Shown here one piece after another: positions 36,531-48,242 of a stretch of DNA of 64,000 nucleotides (positions within the stretch are counted from its first letter, which is position 1; each line of letters starts with the position of its first letter). A program made the position numbers and the translations under genes. Source of the DNA: Eucommia ulmoides (lineage: Eukaryota; Streptophyta; Magnoliopsida; Garryales; Eucommiaceae); NCBI GenBank assembly GCA_016647705.1, contig JAENRU010000464.1, forward strand, positions 186,001 to 250,000, given 5' to 3'. The notes below the pieces were generated by a model that was given only the letters and a program-made list of their open reading frames with translations, was not told the DNA's origin and made no database searches.

Positions 36531-37926
36531 TGGTGGTATGTAATTAATGCACGTCACTTTCACCGCAAGTGTATGAGTCAAGTTTTAGTATAGATCGGGA
36601 GAGTAAGGGTATCGTGTCCATAGGGATTGATTGAGATTATTATCGAATACCGCGATTATTATAACCTAATTTTATCTAGATGCTAAAAATGTGTTTAAAA
36701 TTAATTAATACTAATATTAATTTAATTAATCTAATTATACTAATACTACTATGAGATGTTTAGGGAAAAGATTGCCTAGGGATTAACTTCATTTACTTAA
36801 ATGCGTTTGATTTCATTTTAGTTTACGTTAACGGGGTCGACTTATCCGATAATCTCGGTTCGTAAACTCACTCCCCACCTCTCTCGAGTGTAAGATGAGT
36901 GAATATGAGACTTTGCGTCAACAAAAAAGTCCCTCTCAATGTCTTAACGATGCTAGGTCACATGAGTCTCTCCCCAACGTCATTGATTGTACACTTTCCA
37001 ACTCCCTCCTGGGTTATTGGATCATCACGTTGTGTTTACCCTAGTCCAAATTCAGGGTTATCTCGCCCGAGTATCAAATCACGATTTCTCACTATATCTA
37101 GACAAACATATAATCATGACAAACTGATAAACACAATCAAAATAGAAAAGAACAACCATTAACGAAACACAAACTCAAACGAACAACATTTTCGTAAATA
37201 TTATTAATCCCTAGATAAAATCCATTTAGCTCTTGGCCATAACCATTTATACAGTGTAAAACGAGCTAAATATGCTCAACAACCTACCGAAGTTAAGAAA
37301 CTAAAAAAGAAACGAAAGAAACTTAGCCATAGTATGAAGATTTGTCGCTAAAAGTGCTTCAGGATCGCTTCTCCTTCTTCGCAACGTGTTCTTCTCTTTC
37401 AGAATTGGTTGAACACTCCCCAAAACTCTCTCTAAAATATCCTAACCCTAAATGAGTTCTCTAATGTCTAAGGAGAGTTATGGCCTAATGAAGAGGAGAG
37501 GAGAACAAATAGGGAACAAAATATCCTAAAATATCAAAATAATATCTAAATCTGGTGTAGAGTAACCGCCGCGGCGGTGGGCATGTTGGTAGTGTCTTCA
37601 CCACAGCGGTGGAGGTAGCGGTGGTTGTAGAGGCCTTTCTGTAGTTTCACCACCGTGGCGATGGATATTCAGAAAGATTAGGCATTTCTCTGTATTTTGA
37701 TCGTCGCGGCAGTACGCTGCAAGTATGAATTTTTCCCTTATGCTTGTTTTCCCACCGTTCTTCCACCATTCTTGATCTAATTTGATCGTTATTGATCTGT
37801 TTTCATTCACTTTCACCTAAAACACCTGATTGATACAAAAAGAATATAAACGTATTAAAACGTACTAAACATACTAAAAAACTAACAAGTTTAGTTTGGA
37901 AATAGATAGGTAAATTACACCTATCA
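36531..37926 (-). repeat. 3' LTR of element B
   Basis: Begins (minus) TGATAGGTGTAATTTACC and ends TACCACCA. Preceded (minus) by the polypurine stretch AAGTTTTGGGGTATT at 37927-37941. Paired with 58131-59514 by long shared blocks. Palindromes of the ACCGCCGCGGCGGT type lie at 37566-37720. Confidence 0.85.
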
Positions 37927-38455
37927 AATACCCCAAAACTTGGAATTTTGCTAGTTCTCGAGCAAAACACCCACATAATACAAGAAAATATAACAACTAA
38001 TTACAAAATTAAAAACAAAAAATAAAAAACAGGAAAAACAATAATGTGCAAGTTTTTATTGTCATCTACCAGCCAAACGATTTTTCCCTCATCGGCCCCC
38101 ATTCCTATCGAGTTCTAGCATAAAACACACCATGTGGTGTTCTAGAATTTCAACATTCGATAATAGTAAGCATCATTCTAGATCATGTCATAGTGTGTGT
38201 GTTAATACTCAAATATACAACTATCCGTTGATTAGATGGGATTGTCCCTCCAAAACGTTCATGACTTAAACCATTAAGGTATATGAAATCCATACGCTTG
38301 ACCCGGGTTCAATTCTCCACTAATATAGGCTCGGAGGTTCAAAAAGATCATTAGGACTTGGTTCGGTTAAGGAACATGGTCAAAGGTAAATTGGAAGAGA
38401 AAACGGATTAACGTTGTTAACTTAATGTTACCCAAGGCACATTGCTTGGCGCTCT
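37927..38455 (-). other. Element B interior, 3' part
   Basis: Non-coding Athila-type 3' sequence. It stops at GCTCT (38451-38455) and continues at 56006 after the same pentamer, which defines the insertion of element C. Confidence 0.82.
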
Positions 38456-40634
38456 TGTTAGCCTAGTGGAATACCCAAGAGGGGGGTGAATTGGGTAATT
38501 AAAAAATATCAGAGAAAAAATAACACATCAAAAATCAAACAATTAATTTTATCCTAAAATTAATTATTATCTTTATAACAGCATATAAGTGTAATAAGCT
38601 CTAGGTGTATACCCAAACAACACAAGATAAAATAAATAAAATAAGTAATGTAGTACACACCGATATATCCTGGTTCATCAAGCTACTCTTAGCTAATTCA
38701 GTCCTCCGAGCCCCACGGAGATTCGCACCCACTAATACTCAAGACCCTTTAAAGGTAGGAACCAAGCCCTCAATCTGATTATTTTACAGGCTCAGAATCA
38801 ATTTTTACAAAATCCTTTTCACAAGTTAAGGAAGAACCTCTACTTTTTACAGGCTAAAGAATAACCTAACTCTTTTTAACACAAAGGCAAAAGAATCAAA
38901 ATCTCACCAACACTCCAAATATCCTTTTACTCGGTAAGGATTAAACTGTTACAAAATTCACTTAAACTCAATTCTATCCAGGAAGGATTACTACCTCAAT
39001 CTCTTTATAGGAAGAGATTAAAAATCGACTACCCTTTGATTAAATACCCCCAACAGTATTTAATCCATCACACTACTCACCAATACAAATTGATAAGAAA
39101 ATAATCTCACTCGGATATTCTACTATTTAGATAAATTAAAACTCAATTAATATCCCAAATCTAGTAATAGAAAAGTAAGAGATTGAAAATCTGATTTTAA
39201 ACAAAAGATGGGTAACAAATAATTTAGTGCCTAATCAGATTCAAGAAATTGTTTATTAAATATTTTCTTCAGTAAAGAATCAAAAATAATTTCTAAAGAT
39301 CAATTTCCAAAAATTAAACAAGCAATGCACAATAGAAAGTAATTTGAAAAATTTCCCCCAGAATCCACCAAAAAAATAAATACAATGTAGTTACTTCAGA
39401 TCCGGTAGTAGCAGTGATTAATAGCAAATGTTTCTCAAGATCGTCCCTTAGAATAACTCTCACGAAATCTCATAATGATATATCTTAGAATAGCTTAATA
39501 TGATTTCTTAATCACTCTCACTTCTTAATCATATATGAAAAATGTAGGTCTATATATATGGGATATAAATCACCTCTCTAACGGCTAGTTCCCATGTGTC
39601 ATGATACTTAAATGCTCTTTTAGACCCCTTATATCATTATGACTTCATTTTGGTTTAATTCACTTAATTATAGCTTTGAAATCTCTTAATTAAGTCTCCA
39701 AAATATTTCTCAATCTCAATTTAATAGAATAGAAACAATTTTATGTACCAAATTGAGAAACAATCAAACTTAATGAACCAAATCAATAGGTATTAAATAA
39801 TAGATGAAGCATATCTTAAATATCATAAAATTCCTAAAATCTCTCACAAATCCCAAACAAAAACAACTACTTTTAGATATGAAATCAGAATCTAAAATAT
39901 CCTGAAACTACGCCCTCAGTTGACCGAGTAGTCGACCGCTCGATTCAGGATGTAGCCAAGCTAAAGTTGTTGCATTCATCGGTCGACCTATTTGTCGACC
40001 AATCTATCGACTTGGAGATTCAGAGAGTTCTATTTCTCTTCGTCGGTCGACCTACCTATCGACTTAGAGATACAAAAAGTTTCATTTCTCTTGACTGGTC
40101 GACCTACCTGTCAACTTAGAGATATAAAGAGTTTCATTTCTCTTGACCGGTCGACCTACCTGTCGACTTAGAAATACAGAGAGTTTCACCTGTTTTGTCC
40201 GGTTAACCTACCAGTCGACTTATGCATGCTGGATCTATTTTCTAAACTCGTTTTGAACTCATTCTTATTTACGTTTTCACCCCTTTAACCATTTTCTTTT
40301 CTAAATAAGCTCCACTAACGTTTTAAATTCCATTTAAGTCAATTATAAATATTTGTTTTCAAATACACATAAGAGAAAATAATTTGATCTTATCAAAACA
40401 CACATAAACAATAAAAACTTTTGTGCCATGTGTGTTCCTAATTGGGATATTAAGAGTTAAAATTCAGCTGAGTTGTTTTTCCTAATTTCTTCAAACTCTT
40501 AATTCTTCATCATCGTTGTCATCATCATTTAGCATCTTCATCACTATAACTAATAAACTAAAACACTTGAACAAACCATTAGTCCCACAAAAAATATCAA
40601 CATTTAATTGTCCTTCAAAATCTTAGGATCAACA
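38456..40634 (-). repeat. 3' LTR of copia element C (2.18 kb)
   Basis: TGTT...AACA ends. It closes (minus) with a TTGGGTATTCCACTAGG block next to the GGGGGGTGAATTGGG motif seen in several plant copia LTRs. Its last 1.04 kb (+ strand) is repeated at 54993-56000. It is related to the LTR at 12400-14524 in opposite orientation. Confidence 0.82.
39981..40215. repeat. 52-bp tandem array with GGTCGACC palindromes in LTR C
   Basis: GGTCGACC or close variants at 39981, 40045, 40097, 40149 and 40201 (GGTTAACC), each followed by a TACCTGTCGACTT arm. The last three steps are 52 bp. The truncated 5' LTR keeps a version at about 55320-55560. Confidence 0.82.
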
Positions 40635-40647
40635 ATTTCTCCCTTTT
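40635..40647 (-). other. Polypurine tract of element C
   Basis: Minus strand AAAAAGGGAGAAA directly before TGTTGATCC, the usual copia arrangement. Confidence 0.7.
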
Positions 40648-41459
40648 TGATGATGATAATTAACTTTGATATTTTCTTCAAAATAATAATATAACCACAC
40701 TCCTCTTAAATCCGAGGATGAGTTTTATAACTCTTTGAAACATAATAATGAAGATATTATAAAATATAATCAATAAAGTACAAATTTAAAAACAAAAACT
40801 TCCACTTAATAAAACATCAACTAATTCTCCCCCTTTGTCATATTCAAAAACAAAATTTAGGGAAGGGGCCAACAGAAAACACTACTATAGGCAAATATCA
40901 TTATGCCTAGGCTATACCAAAAACATCATTCTAAGTATGCAATCTTCCGCCATATAATTAAAAATGAGCAAATTCATGCATATGTGAATAATCATAACAT
41001 TTCAGCAATGTAGCATGATATCAATTAATATCTTTTCAAAATCTAGAAACATTTGATCTTTAACACACTAGAATAGAAAGCATATCTCAAGAATAATTTA
41101 TCAATTATTCTCATCAACATGTATGATCACTAATTAATTCCAAGCACTCTTAATCCTATCAATCGATGAAGTTATCCCAAGTAACATGCTTCACATGAGA
41201 ACATGAATCTTAATAATAACATGCATAATAAATTTTAAAAGCCTTCCAAAATAATAATCATTTGAAAACCTTAATATATCAAGATATCATTTCAAAATGC
41301 ATAAAATATTAGCTCAATTCACTTAACTCATTTTCTAAATGACGTAACATGTTTCAAAATTTAACTCATGATCACTACTTGATATAAGCACATAAAAACA
41401 TGTTAATACTCCTTAACTAAATGTGATTCCTAGAATCACCCTACAATATTTCTAAGACA
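40648..41459. other. Element C 3' untranslated region
   Basis: AT-rich, no coding signal. It holds the space where pol would be expected in an autonomous copia element. Confidence 0.55.
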
Positions 41460-42615
41460 ACAAGTGAACACATCATTAAAAATAGGTCTTAGAAATAATC
41501 ACCAACTTACCTATTTGGCAAGTTGGACACCTCAATCTTTAACAAATTTAATGAATTTAAAATGCGGAGGGTTAGGAGTACCTTTTCTATCTTTTGGGAC
41601 CACTTTGCTTTTTACCTCATTTATACCGACGATTGATTTGGGTGCGCAATTCTTCTTTACTTGTCCGTATCCTCTCAACCTTTGATTTTTTCCATTTGAT
41701 TTATTGATAATTCCCTTTACACATATCCCTTGTGGCTTCCTAGTGATATCCCATATTGGATTTTGTACAACTTTTCTCTTTGCACATTTCTCTTGTGGCT
41801 TCTTTGTACCTTTATGCTTTGTCTTTGGTGCATTTTTTCACTTTGTATGAGTCACTTGTGGATCTTTGGTGACTTCCTATTTTAGCTTTGATATAACTTT
41901 TTTGTTTGATCCTTTAGGTCCACTTCCGACATTATAAAATTCTGCAAAAGACATTTCAATAGTTCTCTTCGGTATCTATTTCATTTTGGATTCGTCCTTG
42001 TTAGATATAAACTTAGGGTTTCGAAACGGACGTGATACATTAAAATGCCTAACCCTATTACAATAATAACATCTTAAATCCAATTTATCATAGAAAGCAC
42101 GAGATATAAAACAAGAATAATTTCTAACAATAACCACATAATTATACTGGCTTGTGATAAAGGATGAGACGATGAATCATATCCACTTTGCCTAGAAAAA
42201 TTATTTTCAGAATCTCTCGAAATAGACTTAAGGTCGGATTTTGATTTTTCAAAAATTTTTGATTTTAGAAACAAGATCTGACATTTGCCTGGAAATCATG
42301 TCAAAATTATTTTTTAAAACTCTATTTTCATTTTTAAGAGAATTCACTTAAAAAAGAAAATTATTAATTTAAAAAACAACATCCGAAAACTCCTTTGGAC
42401 CAAAATCATCATCCAAATTCACTTTATATTTTTGAACACTTTCTCTACTATTTTCAAAAGAATCAATTTTTCTTTTTAAACTCAAGATCTCTTTAGCAAA
42501 AAATAGTGTGAAAGAAAGTAATTTTTCCACAACAATATAGACATTTTCATTATCATCATCTCCATCACTAGCACTAAAATCACAAGAATCATAAACCACA
42601 TTGTCATATAAGGAT
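41460..42615 (-). pseudogene. gag: Copia gag remnant of element C
   Basis: Minus-strand frames give an acidic start (SCDFSASDGDDDNENVY), a coiled region (EILSLKRKIDSFENS) and a zinc-knuckle relic at 42030-42071, CYYCNRVRHFNVSR. There the spacing C-x2-C-x4-H-x4-C is kept, but the last cysteine is arginine and the glycine before H is lost. A basic tail with repeated KPQ words follows. Stops and frameshifts are present. The reading is cut at 42615 by the LTR of D; the missing N-terminal part was lost with the deletion at the other side of D. Confidence 0.62.
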
Positions 42616-43586
42616 TGTCACGCGCGAGGATTCACAACCTTTTCCTCTTCGCGGTGATTGGACTACTCGCAAGTATATGAGGTCTAGTTTTAATATAATA
42701 GATCTTGTAAGATCGGATATTGTTCCACTGGGAAGACAGGTAATTCAGTTGAGTATTGCGATTTCAATAGTTTCATATTATCTCGACTAATCAAATTTTG
42801 TTTGTTTTCTAATTAATATACTAAGATAAACGACAATTATGAAATTAGTTTTAATTACACTAATTACTTTGGCATTGATTTCTTTCATGTAATGCATAAT
42901 CGAAGTCATTAAGTTAGCTATAATGGTTTTCTATCTAGTCCGACAATCTCTGTATTGATAACTCCTCCGCTACCTCTCCCGAGTGTAAGATGGGGGATTA
43001 CACGACTTCATGTCAACGAGGAAGTCCCCTTCAATGCCTTAACGACCCTAGGTTGCGTGAGTCTTTAGCCAACGTCATGGATTGCATACGTTCTAACGCC
43101 CTCCCGGGTTGTTAGAACGTCACGTTGTATTTACCCTAGTCCGAATCCAGGGTTACCTCTCCCGAGTGTCAAACCCCGTATTCTCGATTTATCAATACTA
43201 GCATAATATCAAGAATAATGGTAAACACAATCGGATTTAGACAAACAACACATTAAAGTAACACTAATTCATTCAACTTAGCAATTACATGATTTCAACT
43301 ACACCTAAGTAACATTTAACTAATACTATAAGATCTTAGCCATATACCATACAAAATAAGAGGGATTCAACATTCTTAGATACGAAAAAATGATTACAAA
43401 GATAAAAACAAGAGAGAAACGATCAAATCTAGAAGTGAAACGGTTCACTGTCGCTAATGATCGATCCACAAGTGATTTTTCTTTGTCCTAATGATGAACA
43501 TCCTTATTGATCTTCAAAATATAGCTTAAGAGCTTTCTACTAGGGTTAGGGTTTGTCAACTCCCTATTTCAGACGTGGGAAAGGGG

Positions 43587-43594
43587 TATATATA
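43587..43594 (-). promoter_or_regulatory. TATA box of LTR D
   Basis: TATATATA followed (minus) by CCCC, conserved in the 5' LTR copy at 54881-54888. It lies about 55 bp downstream of the palindrome cluster. Confidence 0.55.
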
Positions 43595-43647
43595 GGCCTA
43601 GGGGTTCAAAAATATCTAAACAGATATTTTGGGCTGTTCTGCGGAAT

Positions 43648-44010
43648 TCGCCTAGGCGGAGGTTAAGTCGGTTAGAATTCCTCCTAGGCGATGGTTTCTT
43701 TGCCTAGGCGGAGCACTAACTCCTTGGGCACCTATTCTCTGACGGATTTCCGCCTAGGCGGTAGCTACTTCGCCTAGGTGGATTTACAGCAGTGCAGCTC
43801 TTCCAGGAGTTTAGCACTTCCAGCGTTCTGATAGATTTCTGCCTAGGCGGTGGAAACTTTGCTTAGGCGGATTCAATACTTCAGCCCTTGCAACCTTTTG
43901 GTGGATTTTCGCCTAAGCGATGGATACTTTGCCTAGGCGGATTCAATTCTTCAGCTTTTGCAACTTTCTGGTGAATTTTTGCCTAGGCGATAGATACTTC
44001 GCCTAGGCGG
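43648..44010. repeat. CGCCTAGGCG palindrome array in LTR D
   Basis: Eleven exact or near copies of CGCCTAGGCGG in about 360 bp, alternating between a TT(C)CGCCTAGGCGGTGG form and a CTTCGCCTAGGCGGATT form. Upstream of the TATA box in transcription sense. The 5' LTR keeps two copies because the rest was deleted. Confidence 0.88.
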
Positions 44011-44206
44011 ATTTGCACTGTTCTTTGAAACCTCATTTTTTCATCTTTTTGGCTACCATTTTCTCCTCCTTTTCGCTCGGTTTGCCGATTGTTGACGTCC
44101 CTTCTCCTGACTAATAAAAACAACTAAAAAGGTATTCAAACTACAATAAAATACTCAAAAACTTGCAAATTCGATTTAGAATTAGATAGATATTTTACAC
44201 CTATCA

Positions 44207-44835
44207 AATATCCCCAAACTTGGTATTTTGCTAGTCCTCGAGCAAAACACCCTAATGCTAAATAACACTAACTACACTAATTAGCTACATCCTAAACTAC
44301 AGATACATAATCATTAACAAATAAGAAGTACACACCTGTGAGATGTAAGTTTAGTCAAAGAAACCATGTTATTCTTCTCTCAACAACCCGTAATCAGATC
44401 TGGTTAAGGAATAACACACACCACGTGGTGTTCCAAAATTTCAACACCCAATATCAGTTTAAATCATTTTAGATCCTATTGAAATATGTGTGTGTGAGAA
44501 CTTGGATATATAACAAATCAAATGCCGGATTGGATTATTCAATGAATAAGGTCATGACTTAAACTTGTTAAAACATTCAGGAAAGCCATATGCTTGACTA
44601 GGCTCAACTATTCACTAATGTAGGTTCGGACATTTACCGAAGTCAATAGGGCTTGGTTTGGCTTTGGAGAACGGCCAAGGGTATCGTATAAATAGAACTC
44701 GTTATAATTATAACAATACCCGAGGTACAAACGCTTGTCGCTAAATCTCTCTCATAACCCCCTTATCTTTGAAGATATTACCCTGAACATGATTTAGTAA
44801 AATTGTATTCACTTGTCACAACAACCGAATCTAAA

Positions 44836-44872
<37 letters not shown>

Positions 44873-45860
44873 AACATATACCCCCAAACTTATTCAAATT
44901 TATACAATTTTAGGGGTATGTTAATACAACTAAAGGATTTACAAGTGAATACTCCTATACTTAACCAAAAGTATTTTAAACTGAAACCCTGATTGCCTGC
45001 TTCAAGTTAGCATAATCTAATGCCACTTGTTTTCACTCAATTTCCACTTTTATTCTTAGCGACAATGATTTTGAAAGAATTACTTGGTTAAAGTATAGAA
45101 ACAAGTTCAAAAGAAAAAAAATAAAATTTATGGCTTCGACAGGAGAACGAGAGAATAACTTTTCAAGTTAGTTTCAAATGGTTCAAGCTATGAAAATGAA
45201 GGCCTATATCATGCCTCCGGAATTACCTTACCAATAATTTCTCCTCAAGCCTCCCCCAGTCAAGTTCTAAATTCCTCGTTTCTGTTATGAATTTATTATT
45301 GAATAATCGACGTCAAATCGTTCAACTAGTTATATAATGAGTTTATGCGATTGTGCGATTTAGGATCAAAACAATTTTCACCTAATCGACATGCTAAGCA
45401 CACAAAACACACGTGAATGGCATTACCCCCGACCTCAAAATGCAATTTAGGGGGTAAGTTTCATCATCCGGACATGGTTTGGACGAACTCAAAAACTCAA
45501 CATGCATGTACAGCTATGCTAATTATCCTTACACATGCATAGCTAAACATTACACATGCATAACAAAAAGAATTTCAAAATTTACAAAAAATTCTTAACA
45601 TTAATAAACTACAATTTGTACACAAAAAGAATTTTCGTCCCTTTTTACATCAAAATTTTTTCATCCTTCATATCCTCCCCCCCTCCCCCCCCCCCCCCCC
45701 CAAAAAAAAAAAAAAACTACTTGCTTGCATTGCATAGCATATATACCCCTAAACTTTGAACGAGGCAGTGAACCCAATAGCAGAATAGACAAATTTATAT
45801 GGAAAACTGGGGTGGACACATACCTAGGAGGGAAGACATACAAGTCTAACCTCCTACTGT
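44207..45860 (-). other. Element D 3' non-coding region
   Basis: Starts (minus side) with the polypurine tract AGTTTGGGGATATT at 44207-44220. Non-coding, colinear with the same region of A and B. Contains an AT run (44838-44869) and a C-rich then A-rich homopolymer (45673-45716). Confidence 0.7.
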
Positions 45861-46964
45861 TCATTGTTGAGGAGATGGTGGTGGCGGCTCATTAGTCTCA
45901 GAAGGCGGTATCGGCGTATAACGCGCCATGTCGATTCCAAGATGTTCGAATATTACTCTTTGGTTTTGATCTTGTTGCCGGATGTAGGACTCCATGTTGT
46001 TCTCCATCCGAGCCAGATTAGCTTGAAGTTGGCTCACATCGGACTGGAGACTACAGACGTCTCGTAAAATCTGGATGATTTGGCCACGGCTGGTTGTAGG
46101 CGTTGGTTGCTCCGAAGGGCCGACTTCTTCCTCTTCATGACCCTCTTCTCCTTCTCCTGGTCTGGCTTTCCATACCCTGTTAATCATTGCTAGATCCAGT
46201 GGCTTTACGGGTGGAAAGGGGCTTATGGACATGATACAAACTCTGGCTCGTTGAAAGAGCGCGGTGAGAAAAGATAAAAAAGGAAGGCCACCCTTCTTCG
46301 TCTTGGCAGTATGAATTATAGACAAATAAATGTGCCAGTTGACATTTACGGGCATCCTTCTATCAATGCCATAGAGCATAAACGCTCGCTCTTTGGACAC
46401 ATCGAACACATGGGTAGTCGGAAGTAGATTGGCTCAGACAAATGAATGCCAAATCTTTGGGATCGGTTTTAGAAACCGAGACTTGAAGATCGCCTGACCT
46501 TTCCATGTGTTCGTCCATTGGGTATTTCCTGTTGTCAGGGTTTGAATCACCACACTCATAGATAGTGTGGCGGCGTCGGATAGATCTCTTGAGGCTTCGG
46601 GCCCCGTAAATCCTAACAATTCATTAAAATGATTGGCACTTAATAGGACGGGAATGTTTCGGACCCGTGTTTGAAACCCCATGGCCTCCGCAATGTTTGC
46701 ATAAAATTCTTGCACAAGGGCTAATTCTCCTGTCGGGGGTGGAGCACAGAACTGTTCCCACCGTCTTTGTATGATAACAGTTCTGATTTCCTCCGGGAGT
46801 TCATTCAACGGTCCGAACCCCCACTGACGGATGCCTGGCCGCTTACTCTCATGTTCTTTATACTGATCCTCCGCCTGCTTAGAAACAAATTTGAGAGAAT
46901 TGTAGTCTGAAGCAGGAGGAGGTTCGTCTGTTCTTAGTTGCTTGGCAGCACGTCGCTTTGCCAT
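45861..46964 (-). pseudogene. Athila ORF2 of element D (env-position ORF)
   Basis: From MAKRRAAKQLRT at 46964 the frame runs 367 codons with one premature stop (46431-46433, after KIWHSFV). N-terminal basic segment, then IRQWGFGPLNELPEEI, RRWEQFCAPPPTGELALVQE, a conserved VSKERAFMLYGI and a glutamine- and proline-rich C-terminus (IRQQDQNQRVIFEHLGIDM). This matches the plant-transposon/ATHILA ORF family, not a viral glycoprotein: no signal peptide or membrane span is visible. Function unknown. The copy in element A is colinear. Confidence 0.8.
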
Positions 46965-48240
46965 TTTCCCTGAAAATCAAAATCACAACACCAACCATAA
47001 TAATAACAATAGAACAAGTAATTCAAACCCTTGTTAGCGAACACACAATGCCCTACTTTATCAAACATATGCCAATCAAAACCAAATAATACAAATCTCA
47101 CAAGATATCCCACCAACCATAACCAAATCACATTTTTGTCACAATGTAGTGCAAACTAAATAATTCACATTGTATATCAACACAAAAACATGATAGGTCT
47201 TACCATTTATCATTCCTTAATCCCAAATAGCATGAAAATCGCAACTTAGGGTTTAAAGGGGTTTAGGGTTCCAATCAAATCCAATGATTTGTTTTTGAAA
47301 CAAATGAGCAAATGAAGAAAATAATTCAACAACTAAGTGAAAAATAGGATCATTGACACTTGTTGAAAAATTTGATCAAATCAGTGGAGAATGGCAATTT
47401 TGCACTGTTTCACCACTCGAACCCTAATTTTCGAGAATGGGAATAGGAATTCCACGGTTTGGGCGAAGATTCTTGGTGCAAATCCAAGTTTTTAGCACTA
47501 TAGAATGAATCTTTAGAGGGAGGAAGGAATTTGGGATGGTGAAGTTGAGAGGTTTTTTGAAATTTTTAGGAGGGAAATGTCGTTTGCGAAGTGGACTGTT
47601 CGTTTTAAAAACAGGGGTCGGGTAAATCCACCTAGGCGGTGGTTTTTTCGCCTAAGCGAAATAGCACCTTTTTCTTTTTAAAAACCTTCTGGTGTAAATC
47701 TGCCTAGGTGGTGGTTTTTCCGCCGGGGCGAGTTTACACGAGTTTGAAACCCTGATTTGGTTGTAAATCTGCTTAGGAGGTAGGTTTTCCGCCTTAGCGA
47801 GTTTACACCAGTGTGAAACTCAACTTTTCTTCAATTTTTCGCTTAGGCGGTGATTTTATCGCCTGGGCGAACTTATGACAATATAAAAAATTAAGCTTTT
47901 TGCTTCCTATTTCTGCTTAGGCGAATTTACGCCAGTAAGTTTCCTTAGCCCTTTTGTCCATTTTTCGCCTGAGTGGTGGTTTTTCCGCCTAGGCGAAATT
48001 TTGCCAGTGTGGACTTAATCTGGATTCCTTCAGGTTTTCATATTGTTTCTCTACACCTCTTATTTCCTCTTCATTCCTCAAATGAGTTCTAGCATGCAAA
48101 TCAATCCAAAGTGTCTAGCCTCATCAATTCACCACAAAAAATAGTATTTACGAGATCAATACGATATCCAAAAAGTAATTTATATATAAGTTGGGAATAT
48201 ACGTTATCCTTGATGACATATCAAAAAAAATGTTGCTTGG
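46965..48240 (-). other. Element D spacer between integrase and ORF2
   Basis: Non-coding, with a second palindrome cluster at 47615-48005 and, after it (minus sense), about 650 bp of leader-like sequence before the ORF2 start. Confidence 0.6.
47615..48005. repeat. Second CGCCTAGGCG-type palindrome array
   Basis: Eleven diverged copies (for example CACCTAGGCGGTGG, TCGCCTAAGCGA, CCGCCTTAGCGAG, CCGCCTAGGCGA), mostly followed by GGTTTTTCCGCC-like spacers. Similar copy number and span to the array in the LTR of the same element, but located upstream of ORF2. Confidence 0.82.
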
Positions 48241-48242
48241 TG

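Larger units (their letters stand above)
42616..44206 (-). repeat. 3' LTR of element D (1.59 kb)
   Basis: TGTCACGCGC...CACCTATCA on the + strand. Matches 53909-54996 block by block, with differences I estimate by eye at several percent. Minus-sense order: start, palindrome cluster, TATA box, body, end GCGCGTGACA. Confidence 0.9.

Noticed and set aside
45861..46964. True retroviral envelope gene in element D
   Set aside because: Position is right, but no signal peptide, furin-like site or membrane anchor is visible; it fits the Athila-specific ORF family instead.
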